Assembly (NCBI RefSeq): GCF_000374045.1 | Contig: NZ_KB893326.1 | Span: 53,656 to 89,592, forward strand | Length of the DNA stretch: 35,937 nucleotides | Source of the DNA: Segetibacter koreensis DSM 18137 | GTDB taxonomy: Bacteria; Bacteroidota; Bacteroidia; Chitinophagales; Chitinophagaceae | Reading direction: 5' to 3' | In this document: positions 1 through 6,718 of the stretch, piece after piece | Position numbering within the stretch: the stretch's first letter is position 1 | Layout of the letters: each line of letters begins with the position of its first letter | Position numbers and translations under genes: made by a program | Notes under the pieces: model-generated | What the model saw: the letters and a program-made list of their open reading frames with translations, nothing else | Databases searched by the model: none | Told to the model about the DNA's origin: nothing

Positions 1-2
1 AA

Positions 3-209
3 AATACTTTGCATATTTCTATCAACGGACGGCAGAATAAAACAACCGAGTTATATATTTTATCAGCCTCTGGTGTGGTTATTAAAAACATTCACTCTGT
101 AACTTCAACAGACGTTCGCTTAGATGTTTCATCATTGATTAATGGAGTATATTTTATAAAAGTTATCAGCGGAGATAAGGTGATGTATAAACAATTTGTT
201 AAGTTGTAA
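3..209 (+). CDS. C-terminal end of a T9SS-exported protein (type A sorting domain), 5' truncated by window edge
   Basis: The open frame runs in from the left edge (first full codon at position 3) and stops at 207-209. The roughly 68 visible residues have the layout of the Por secretion / type IX sorting domain: an N-terminal N-x-L-x-I strand, a strand near ELYILSASGVVI ending in the usual hydrophobic-Gly turn, then V-S-S-L-I-N-G-V-Y-F-I-K-V and a basic KQFVKL tail. Such domains direct export across the outer membrane through T9SS and are normally cleaved or anchored at the surface. The catalytic or binding part lies outside the window, so substrate and function cannot be told. An internal TTG at position 9 is not a credible start because the domain begins before it. 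Confidence 0.82.
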   Translation, partial: NTLHISINGRQNKTTELYILSASGVVIKNIHSVTSTDVRLDVSSLINGVYFIKVISGDKVMYKQFVKL

Positions 210-342
210 ATGGATTTGTGATTAAAAAGCAATGAAAAGCGCTGTGAATATTGCGTATTTGTTTTAGGCTTTTTATGGTATTAACTTTTATGATGTTAAC
301 GAGAACAAAGCGATCCAAGTACAAATTACCTGGTTTATTACA

Positions 343-773
343 CTTTAATAATTTACCACTCTTTCCAATTTCTTGAAAATGCTGCCACTCAAAAAATCCG
401 GATGAAAGAAATAAGCACCTCCTGTTACGTGCTGCATCCCGGTACATTTTGCCTGGCGTCAATAATTATTCTTCTCCGACAGCGTTTAAAGTTGTGAAAC
501 CCAGTACCCATTTGCCTGTAGCTTCATTTTTATAGCCGTTTCTAAACCTTTTTACCGCTTCTCGATTTTTAAGATAGGACGGAAGAAAAGTCCACTCCAT
601 ATCATCACCATCTCGTATCTACATTCTGAAGAGGGCCGTATTACAGGCCAATCCTGGTAAACAAACCCGTTCCGTACTGGTCGGCATTAAATTGTACTTT
701 TCTACCTCTATTTCAAGCTCCTGAGCCGTATAAATTCTGAACGGCTTACTCTTATTCCATTGTAATTGCACAT
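343..773 (-). pseudogene. Degraded SRAP-domain (SOS response-associated peptidase, YedK/HMCES-like) gene
   Basis: Read on the minus strand from ATG at 773, the sequence gives MCNYNGIRVSRSEFIRL, the family start in which Cys2 is the catalytic residue that crosslinks abasic DNA. The match continues through other frames: EIEVEKYNLM, then NGFVYQDWPVIRPSSE, then MEWTFLPSYLKNREAVKRF and TTLNAVGEE, an in-frame TAA, and PGKMYRDAARNRRC and SSGFFEWQHF. The LNAVGEE and GFFEW blocks carry the conserved active-site Asn and Glu of the family. At least three frameshifts and one stop interrupt it, and family similarity fades after about position 343, so the C-terminal part with the conserved His is missing. 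No functional protein can be made. The frames were pieced together by eye, so exact lesion positions are approximate. Confidence 0.82.
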
Positions 774-787
774 AGGTTAGCTGTTTT

Positions 788-1021
788 TTATAAATAATGT
801 TTTTCAATAGCTTCTCCCACGACGCACACCAACTCAAAATCAACTCAGGATCTTTTGGTTTCCAACAAAGCTCGTCGCACTCTTCTTAGTGAGAGTTTAT
901 CGTAAAAGCATAACTCCCATTCATCCAAATTTGGTGATCCGCATTGTCAGGACCGTTTGGTATTACCGTTCTAACTTCCGCTTTATATTTGAAAAGGTAT
1001 TTCAAATATTTCCTGATCCAT
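788..1021 (-). pseudogene. Broken small gene directly upstream of the SRAP relic; family unknown
   Basis: A minus-strand ATG at 1021 opens MDQEIFEIPFQI and then stops. The next frame continues as KAEVRTVIPNGPDNADHQIW and MNGSYAFTINSH, followed by an in-frame TAA and EECDELCWKPKDPELI. A further shift gives GEAIEKHYL and a stop at 788-790. The pieces read as one smooth protein of about 75 residues, which supports a real ancestral gene with three lesions. It ends 14 bp before the SRAP start, so the two were probably one operon that decayed together. I do not recognise the family. The Trp, Cys and acidic residues around DELCWKP are the most distinctive part. Confidence 0.55.
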
Positions 1022-1178
1022 GATTTAAAATTATGGGAAAATTGAATTATTTATAATAAATCTACCTTAATTCAGAGATCTCCATTATCAAAAATGGTTA
1101 AAAGTGGGGAAAAATGCGGCTAAGTGTAAAAATTTTAATAAAATAGATAAGAGTATTTGTTTGTATGATTACTTTTAC

Positions 1179-1215
1179 AAAACAAAAAAGCTGGTGTGTG
1201 AGAAACACCAGCTTT
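1179..1215 (-). terminator. Rho-independent terminator-like hairpin, minus strand
   Basis: A perfect 11-bp stem pairs 1187-1197 (aaagctggtgt) with 1205-1215 (acaccagcttt) around a 7-nt loop. On the minus strand the stem runs straight into TTTTTTGTTTT, the classical U-tract layout. On the plus strand no T-run follows. It could end a transcript that comes leftward through the inverted-repeat cluster. Confidence 0.6.
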
Positions 1216-1342
1216 GGTAACTGTTCATTAATGATTAACGAAATGGTCAATTAATGAACTTAACGATAAAACTAAGGTTACCACCTTAGCTAAGAGGTCA
1301 AGGTATATATCATACTTTGGCCTCTTGTGTTTTGTATAACAC
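1216..1342. repeat. Cluster of nested and consecutive inverted repeats (candidate structured RNA or DNA)
   Basis: Several pairings lie back to back. GGTAAC at 1216-1221 pairs with GTTACC at 1277-1282, and inside it GTTCATTAAT at 1223-1232 pairs with ATTAATGAAC at 1250-1259. CTAAGGT at 1272-1278 pairs with ACCTTAG at 1283-1289 and competes with the outer GTTACC arm. The arm at 1294-1306 (gaggtcaaggtat) pairs with 1312-1324 with two wobble or mismatch positions. TGTGTT at 1327-1332 pairs with AACACA around 1339-1344. With the terminator-like stem just left of it, this would fold as a roughly 160-nt structured transcript, most naturally on the minus strand. No known RNA family was recognised. 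Confidence 0.4.
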
Positions 1343-1638
1343 ACATAGTTAAACAATTCATTTTGAGCTGTTTTAAAGCAATTTTGTCAAGCAATATGTA
1401 AAACTAACAGAAAAGCTACACATAACATCTCTGGCTTAAATTGTTTGACAAAAGCGTGAATTAAAATGTCTTTTCATCGCGAAAATAAATACCTCCAAAC
1501 TGAATAAAAAGCTTTAATAGTAACAATATGTTACTAACTCAGAAGTTTTATATAATTCAACTTTTTATTTATCTTTCGAAATTATGCTTGTAAAAATCTT
1601 TTTGATTATATAGTAATCTTTTGGATTATTTTTGTTAT

Positions 1639-1860
1639 ATGCTCACCCTTAAACAAATTCGTTTTGCTCAGTAATACGTTATAGATTTAAATGGAACTCA
1701 AGCATATAAGCGTGCAGGTTATTCGGCAAAAACTGATGACGTTGCAGCAGTGGGGGTATTCAAGCTACTAAGAAATCCTAAGATTTTACATTTTATAGAG
1801 GAGCTGCAGGAAGAACTGAGAAGAAAAGCTGAATTGACAGCGGAAAACATTGAGGTGGTT
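1639..1860 (+). pseudogene. Phage terminase small subunit relic
   Basis: From ATG at 1639 the frame reads MLTLKQIRFAQ, an in-frame TAA at codon 12, YVIDLNGTQAYKRAGYS, AKTDDVAAVGVFKLLRNPKI and a basic helix ending in ELTAENIE. This follows the small-terminase pattern LTxKQxxFxxEYxxDLNxTQAxxRAGYS, then a phrase with Lxx-N-P-x-I, then a charged helix and LTAENV. The N-terminal DNA-binding half is present. The 3' end is replaced near 1844-1860 by the lectin-repeat relic, and the frame stops at 1885-1887. The internal stop and replaced tail mean it is dead. It is the clearest sign that a phage or phage-derived element once sat beside tRNA-Val. Confidence 0.75.
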
Positions 1861-1927
1861 TGGATTGCTCCACAAAGCTGTCACTGATCGGTTTGGGCTG
1901 GCTGTTCCCACAGGACTAATTGCAAAC
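1844..1927 (+). repeat. Direct repeat copy A (84 bp, period 150 bp)
   Basis: This stretch and 1994-2077 align without gaps at an offset of exactly 150 bp, with few differences. The longest identical parts are the block around ttgctccacaaagctgtcac and the block around ggctgttcccacaggact. A 150-bp period equals 50 codons, as expected for two blades of a repeat protein. Confidence 0.85.
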
Positions 1928-1993
1928 CGGGGCACCCAAGAACTTCCAGCTTTCCAAAAGCTGCTTGAAACAGTTCCATCGTTTCTTACTACA

Positions 1994-2077
1994 AAAACAT
2001 CAAGATGGTTTAGATTGCTCCACAAAGCTGTCACTGATTGGTGTGTACTGGCTGTTCCCACAGGACTAATTGCAAAC
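1994..2077 (+). repeat. Direct repeat copy B (84 bp, period 150 bp)
   Basis: This is the second copy of the repeat at 1844-1927. Between the copies lies the rest of one 50-residue unit, encoding VVRNDGTVSSSFWKAGSSW on the minus strand. Confidence 0.85.
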
Positions 2078-2082
2078 ACGGC

Positions 2083-2218
2083 ACCCGCGAATTTGCAGCC
2101 TCCCTAAGCGTTGGACTTAAAGGTATTTTTTGAAGTCATTGCAGCAGCTGCGACAGAGTCCATATTTTACCCCTTTCTGGTCGCCATTGCTTTATGGTCA
2201 CATTTGTGGTCACATAAA
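2083..2218. other. Short unassigned stretch between lectin relic and tRNA terminator
   Basis: No convincing gene. A plus-strand frame here continues across the tRNA and is not real. The tandem words tggtcacatttgtggtcaca (about 2195-2214) suggest a local duplication and may be residue from an element edge near the tRNA. Confidence 0.35.
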
Positions 2219-2251
2219 CGAAAAAAGCAGCTAAGTTTTATCTTAACTGCT
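2219..2251 (-). terminator. Intrinsic terminator of tRNA-Val
   Basis: The arms are 2226-2235 (agcagctaag) and 2242-2251 (cttaactgct), ten positions with one wobble, around a 6-nt loop. On the minus strand the stem is followed by a run of T (complement of 2221-2226). It lies 12 bp downstream of the tRNA 3' end, so it serves that gene. Confidence 0.8.
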
Positions 2252-2263
2252 TTATTTATAAGT

Positions 2264-2337
2264 GGGAGCACACGGGTTCGAACCGCGGACCCTCTGCTTG
2301 TAAGGCAGATGCTCTAAACCAACTGAGCTATGCTCCC
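2264..2337 (-). tRNA. tRNA-Val (anticodon TAC)
   Basis: Read on the minus strand, the 74 nt fold as a full cloverleaf. The acceptor arms are GGGAGCA and TGCTCCC. The D arm is AGCTCAGTTGGTTTAGAGC. The anticodon stem TCTGC/GCAGA holds the loop CTTACAA, which puts TAC at positions 34-36. The T arm contains GGTTCGAACCC. CCA is not encoded. The gene is flanked by its own promoter and terminator, so it looks intact and monocistronic. Phage relics lie on its 3' side, the side where integrases usually target tRNA genes. Confidence 0.96.
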
Positions 2338-2356
2338 TTTTTCCCGTTTGGGAGTG

Positions 2357-2386
2357 CAAATATAGGAGGCGTTTTTATTCCAACAA
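2357..2386 (-). promoter_or_regulatory. Bacteroidota-type promoter of tRNA-Val
   Basis: On the minus strand TATATTTG (complement of 2357-2364) matches the TAnnTTTG -7 element exactly. TTG triplets lie 16 and 19 bp upstream (complement of 2381-2386), at the -33 position. The -7 element is 19 bp from the tRNA 5' end. Confidence 0.72.
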
Positions 2387-2689
2387 AAAAATGTTTTAAT
2401 TGAAAATAAGTTTTTTTAAAACTTATTGAAAATAAACACAATAGTGAATTCGATATGTAAAAAATTTATATTTTACTATTGCGATTTTAAAGATACCAAC
2501 ACTGACACGGATTGGAAACCCTCCCGTGAACAGGCAAAATCCAAATTGCGGTTGAAGAATAGGCTGTTAACAACGATAGTTCTAGGAACTTAGTACTACA
2601 TTTAAGCTGGAAATGTCTGTTGCTCACACTTTGCTAACAGGGAAATCAATATTTGTAAGCGTGATTGCAGTTCAAGCAATAAAACCAGG
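2387..2689. other. Gene-free spacer with one strong AT hairpin
   Basis: No gene found. AATAAGTTTT at 2405-2414 pairs perfectly with AAAACTTATT at 2418-2427, and CAATAGT at 2439-2445 pairs with ACTATTG at 2476-2482. No TAnnTTTG element was found close to the following esterase start. Confidence 0.5.
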
Positions 2690-3571
2690 ATGATGAAAAA
2701 AACTTTGTGCCTTATTTTATTTGTTGTTTGCTTTTTTACCGCAGACAGCCAGGTCATTACCGATTCTGTCTTGGTTGAAAACCATTACCGGATCTTTCAT
2801 TTTAATAAACCCATGGGAGTAACAAAGAATTACAACCTGGTATTTGTTCTACATGGATCAGGTGGCAATGGAATAGAAATGATGAAACCTGCCTTAACCC
2901 TCGAAAAAATTAGCCACAAGGAACAGGTGTTTTTGGTTTACCCTGACGGATATAAAAATTACTGGAACGAATGTCGTAAAGCGGCCACCAGTGCTGCTAA
3001 CCTCGAAAATATCAATGAGCAGGCTTTTTTTGACTCTTTGATTCTTTATTTTACAAAAAATTATCAGGTTAATGGTCAGCGCTTTTTTGCAATAGGCCTT
3101 TCCGGTGGTGGCCATATGGCTTATAAACTTGCTTTAACAATGCCTGCCACGTGCAAAGGAATAAGCGCTATTGTCGCTAATTTGCCCGATTCTGCTAATT
3201 TAGATTGTACTGAGTCAAAGATACCTGTAGCCGTTATGATTACCAATGGTACAAAAGATCCCGTTAACCCTTACACAGGTGGACAAATGATGGTAAATGG
3301 ACATTCGTTTGGAGGTGTCCTTTCAACGACAAAGACCTTCAACTATTGGGCAACTTTAGCTGGATATAAAGGGGAGCCGGTGGTAGAACAATTGCCTGAT
3401 AGAGATACAGCCAATGCCCAAACGATGACAAAATTTACTTTTAAAACGAAGGGAAAGCCTGAAGTAACTCTTTTCCAGGTTACAGGGGGAACGCATTCCT
3501 TTCCAGGGGATATGGATGTTTTTATTAATTCCTGGCAATTTTTCAAAAGACAAATGAAGGAAAAAAGCTAA
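2690..3571 (+). CDS. Secreted PHB-depolymerase/feruloyl-esterase-like alpha/beta hydrolase
   Basis: The 293-residue protein starts with a signal peptide (MMKKTLCLILFVVCFF, cut near residue 20). The oxyanion-hole motif is VLHGSGGNG at 53-61, the nucleophile elbow G-L-S-G-G has Ser138, the acid is probably Asp190 (NGTKDPVNPY) and the base His269 (GGTHSFPG). This layout fits the LpqC / esterase PHB depolymerase group (COG3509, CE1-like), whose members cut ester bonds in polyesters or release phenolic acids from plant polysaccharides. The role of the esterase here could be removing esters from hemicellulose ahead of the two glycosidase genes downstream, but that is inference from position. Two ATG codons are adjacent at the start and the first is used here. 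The gene stands alone, 170 bp before the next. Confidence 0.82.
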   Translation: MMKKTLCLILFVVCFFTADSQVITDSVLVENHYRIFHFNKPMGVTKNYNLVFVLHGSGGNGIEMMKPALTLEKISHKEQVFLVYPDGYKNYWNECRKAATSAANLENINEQAFFDSLILYFTKNYQVNGQRFFAIGLSGGGHMAYKLALTMPATCKGISAIVANLPDSANLDCTESKIPVAVMITNGTKDPVNPYTGGQMMVNGHSFGGVLSTTKTFNYWATLAGYKGEPVVEQLPDRDTANAQTMTKFTFKTKGKPEVTLFQVTGGTHSFPGDMDVFINSWQFFKRQMKEKS

Positions 3572-3741
3572 CTACCCTTTCTTAAATAAAAAAGAATTGC
3601 AGTAGATGCAGAAAAAATTGAGATCATTTTAGATTATAACAAAGGTGGAATAGAAATGATGTTGCAAAGGAAACTTATCAAAGTAGAAATAAATTTTAAC
3701 GCTAAGAGAAGATAAGAGGCTATTTTTATTACAAAGGAGTA

Positions 3742-6585
3742 ATGATGATTTGTATAAAAGATTTAACTAAAACTACCGCTTTTTCTGTTTTACTGTTTGG
3801 CAACTTAATCATTACTAAATCCATTTCCGCTCAAAAACACTTGCAGGAAATTCAAACCCTTCAACTCAAAATTTCGTTCGGCTGTACCTCAACTGATAGA
3901 ACCACCAAGACTGTGAAATTGCTAAGCGCTTCACCCGGTCTTACGATTGCGAAATTAGGTGGTAGGGAACTTGAGAAAAATGATCGGGTTGCTGCCCGTT
4001 CGATTTTGAATTGCGGTGCGGGTGACATAGATGAATTGACAGCTGTAGTAAATTGGCCGACACCATCCGCATCGCCGCGAATGCTAGCGCAACATAAAGA
4101 TACTTATTCGGTCAATGGAAATGGGATATGGGGATATCTGTTGGAAAAAGGTTCGCCTGGTCAGGTATCACGATTGAAGGAGGATTCATGGAAACAGCCC
4201 GATGCGCCAAAACTTACGATTCAACTAAATGAGGAAGGAACGCAGGGCTTTTCCATTAGCTTGGAACAACTCGTAAAACACCGCGCTATGTGGTTGCCCG
4301 AGCAGGACGTTTTTATAACCCGCGCCGATAAACCAATTGATTTTAAAACCCATCTTTCTTCTCTAAAGGGGCAGCGCATTCTTAACGTTGTGAATAAAAG
4401 CCCTGACGCATCCCTTGAGCAGTTTAAAAAAGTATGGACTGACTTCGGTAACCCCTTGCAGTGGAATGAGCCGTGGCAGACTACATATATGGGCACGACG
4501 GGACATTTAACAGTAACAGCTGCAGCACATGGCTCTATATATAAATTCGCTGTTGATCGGTTTGGAAAAGTACGGCCTGATTTTGCTTCCCCATATAAAT
4601 TCAGCATATACCCCGTTTGGGAGAAAAGCGTTTGGAAGAGACAGAAGATAACAAATGGATTACCAATTGTAGTTACTAATCTTGAAAGGAACGGACAATT
4701 TTGTGAAATGCAGCAATTTGCTTCCCCACTTGCTCACATGTCAACTTCTAATACTGGTGATATTAAAAGTGTAATGTTTACTGAGGTGAAACTTTCGGGA
4801 AAGCCCGGTCCTGTCAACTTTCGTTTTAGCTTCAATACTGTAGCGAAGTCGGGAGAACTGGAGGTTAAAAAAATCAACGATAGCTGGGTCGTTACCGATA
4901 AACAGACAGGGGATGTTTTACTGATGTTGGAAACCAGTCATGGACTATCTGTAATAACGGACAAAAATGAAGCCTTTGAAAAAGGGCAACAAATACTTTT
5001 AACCTTATCGGGCGATTTGGCAGCAGGAGAAACTAAAAAGTGTGTGGTAAAGTTACCTTCACCATCGGTTGCTTCGACAGAATTAGCCACGTTAGGTGCA
5101 CTTAATAATGTAGACGCAAAGAAAAGTACCATGAGCTATTGGGAAGATTGGATTAGCAAGGGCGCCCGTTTTGAGGTGCCGGAATCAGCGGTAAACCAAC
5201 TGTTTCGGGCTAATTTGTGGCATTCGCTTATTTTACCCCGGCATACAATCGATAGTCTTGGCGAATTTCATATGGATCTGCCATATGCCAATACAGCTTA
5301 TGGACAAAAAAATGCAGATTGGCCGATAAACCAGGCTGTTTACGTCGATTACATGATTTATGGTTTGCGGGGGTATGATAGTGTGGCTGAAGATGAAATC
5401 GCTGCCATGTTTAAAAGCCAGCAAGAATCAGATGGCCGAATTAGTGGCTTTGCTAATTGGGGCGTGTATTCACCCGCCCATTTGTACACAATAGCGCAGA
5501 ATTATCTTTTATCGCGAAACGGCGAGCAATTTAAAAGATTGCTTCCCAACTCACTGAAAACCGTTGACTGGTGTCTCTCTCAGATCAGTAAAGCAAATGC
5601 AGGATCAATCAAAACGGGGCTAATTTTAGCGCCTTTAAATGATCTTACTCACGATGAAAGAGAATGGGCATTTACTCAGGCATATTTTGTTGCGGGCCTT
5701 GAAATTTTTGGTAAGGCCTTGTCTGTATACCACCATCCGCGCGCTGAAGAGATAATCACCATTGCCGCCAAAATGAAAAAAGATGTAGTAAAAGGCTTTG
5801 CACGAGCCAGCGTACAGTCTGCGGTTGTTCAACTGGCAGATGGTAGCTGGATCAATTACGTGCCCACCGATGCTATGACTCCTCGTCGATTGCTGGATCA
5901 ATGGTATCCTTCCGACGTGGATTGTGGCCCGTTGCATCTGTCAAGGCTCGGGGTATTTGATCCATATAGTTGGCTAACTTCTTCGATGCTCAACGATCAT
6001 GAAGATAACTTGTTTTTCAAAAATCAGGGAGCTGCCAATGAGCCGGTGTACGTGCAGGCAGGAAATACATATTTATTACGAGACGATCCCAAGGCAGCTA
6101 TCCGGTCATTCTATAGCCTGATGGCTTGCGGATTTTCGCATGAACAATTAACTTCACTTGAGCATCGTTGGGCATGGGGCCAGTATTATGGCCCGCCAAG
6201 TACAGATGGAGCATGGTTCGAATTATACAGGAAGATGCTTTTAAATGAGTTGGGCTATGACACCCTACTGATTGGCCAGGCCATACCACGAAAATGGTTA
6301 GAGAATGGAAAACAAATTGACGTTAAGAATGCCCCAACCTATTTTGGTCCTGTTTCTTTTACTATCAAAAGTGAGACTTCACAAAATAAAATAACAGCCG
6401 CCATCAGTATTTCAAACCGCAACCCTCCAAAAGAATTATTGATACGATTTCGGCACCCACAAGGCAGACTCATTCGTTCCGTTGTTGTTAATCACCACAT
6501 TTGGAAAAATTTCAATGCAAAGAAGGAGTACATTATCATTGCTAAACCATCGGAAAGAAACTATGTAGTTGCTGCTACCTATTAA
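3742..6585 (+). CDS. Large secreted six-hairpin glycosidase-like protein
   Basis: The protein has 947 residues with a hydrophobic export signal (about 11-30, ending SISAQ). Residues about 30-440 look like beta-rich modules. From about 466 (YWEDWISKGARFEVP, then NQLFRANLWHSLILPRH) to about 830 the pattern is that of an (alpha/alpha)6 toroid: repeated helices with Trp- and Tyr-rich turns such as ADWPINQAVYVDYMIYGLRG, DQWYPSDVDCGPLHLSR and WAWGQYYGPPSTDGAWFELY. A beta tail follows (GQAIPRKWLENGKQIDV onward). Such folds are typical of rhamnosidases and related bacterial glycosidases, but I cannot place it in a GH family, so substrate and catalytic residues are unknown. An AAAGGAG sequence 5 bp before ATG is a rare clear Shine-Dalgarno in this window. 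The GH39-like gene follows after 133 bp. Confidence 0.7.
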   Translation: MMICIKDLTKTTAFSVLLFGNLIITKSISAQKHLQEIQTLQLKISFGCTSTDRTTKTVKLLSASPGLTIAKLGGRELEKNDRVAARSILNCGAGDIDELTAVVNWPTPSASPRMLAQHKDTYSVNGNGIWGYLLEKGSPGQVSRLKEDSWKQPDAPKLTIQLNEEGTQGFSISLEQLVKHRAMWLPEQDVFITRADKPIDFKTHLSSLKGQRILNVVNKSPDASLEQFKKVWTDFGNPLQWNEPWQTTYMGTTGHLTVTAAAHGSIYKFAVDRFGKVRPDFASPYKFSIYPVWEKSVWKRQKITNGLPIVVTNLERNGQFCEMQQFASPLAHMSTSNTGDIKSVMFTEVKLSGKPGPVNFRFSFNTVAKSGELEVKKINDSWVVTDKQTGDVLLMLETSHGLSVITDKNEAFEKGQQILLTLSGDLAAGETKKCVVKLPSPSVASTELATLGALNNVDAKKSTMSYWEDWISKGARFEVPESAVNQLFRANLWHSLILPRHTIDSLGEFHMDLPYANTAYGQKNADWPINQAVYVDYMIYGLRGYDSVAEDEIAAMFKSQQESDGRISGFANWGVYSPAHLYTIAQNYLLSRNGEQFKRLLPNSLKTVDWCLSQISKANAGSIKTGLILAPLNDLTHDEREWAFTQAYFVAGLEIFGKALSVYHHPRAEEIITIAAKMKKDVVKGFARASVQSAVVQLADGSWINYVPTDAMTPRRLLDQWYPSDVDCGPLHLSRLGVFDPYSWLTSSMLNDHEDNLFFKNQGAANEPVYVQAGNTYLLRDDPKAAIRSFYSLMACGFSHEQLTSLEHRWAWGQYYGPPSTDGAWFELYRKMLLNELGYDTLLIGQAIPRKWLENGKQIDVKNAPTYFGPVSFTIKSETSQNKITAAISISNRNPPKELLIRFRHPQGRLIRSVVVNHHIWKNFNAKKEYIIIAKPSERNYVVAATY

Positions 6586-6718
6586 TCTGAATCATGCATT
6601 ACACGTCGTTTCGTCATAATTATAATCATCGTTTCTATAAACCCTGCGCTCTAAACAGTAAAATCTGTCAAAAGAGTTGCTTCATTTTACATATCGATTA
6701 CTTTAAACTGAATTTATT

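Larger units (their letters stand above)
1022..1638. other. Gene-free stretch with nested inverted repeats in its first half
   Basis: No coding frame with plausible composition was found. The first half (1187-1342) is unusually rich in perfect inverted repeats, listed separately. The second half (about 1350-1638) is AT-rich filler between the repeats and the terminase relic, and I see no gene or RNA in it. Confidence 0.6.
1844..2082 (-). pseudogene. Relic of a 50-residue-repeat beta-propeller lectin (PLL/DUF346-like)
   Basis: The minus-strand frame carries FAISPVGTAS...SVTALWSNxNHLxVF, then VVRNDGTVSSSFWKAGSSW, then FAISPVGTAS and SVTALWSNPNHLNVF again. The alternation of P-N/H-L-D-V-F, a dGTV strand and a W-containing strand is the blade pattern of PLL-like fucose-binding propellers. 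Only about one and a half blades remain, with no start and no natural end. The left edge falls abruptly at about 1844, where the sequence becomes the terminase relic on the opposite strand. Past about 2082 the frame keeps only a few unrelated codons. Confidence 0.5.

Noticed and set aside
1850-2107. Plus-strand 85-codon frame across the lectin repeats
   Set aside because: It is repeated only because the DNA is; the minus-strand frame shows a coherent blade pattern, and this one overlaps the dead terminase tail.
2111-2317. Plus-strand frame running into the tRNA region (ends ...STRVRTADPLLVRQML)
   Set aside because: The tail is the antisense of tRNA-Val, a common spurious call.
2387-2689. Hairpins at 2405-2427 and 2439-2482 as terminators
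   Set aside because: AT-only stems with no adjacent gene end on the matching strand.
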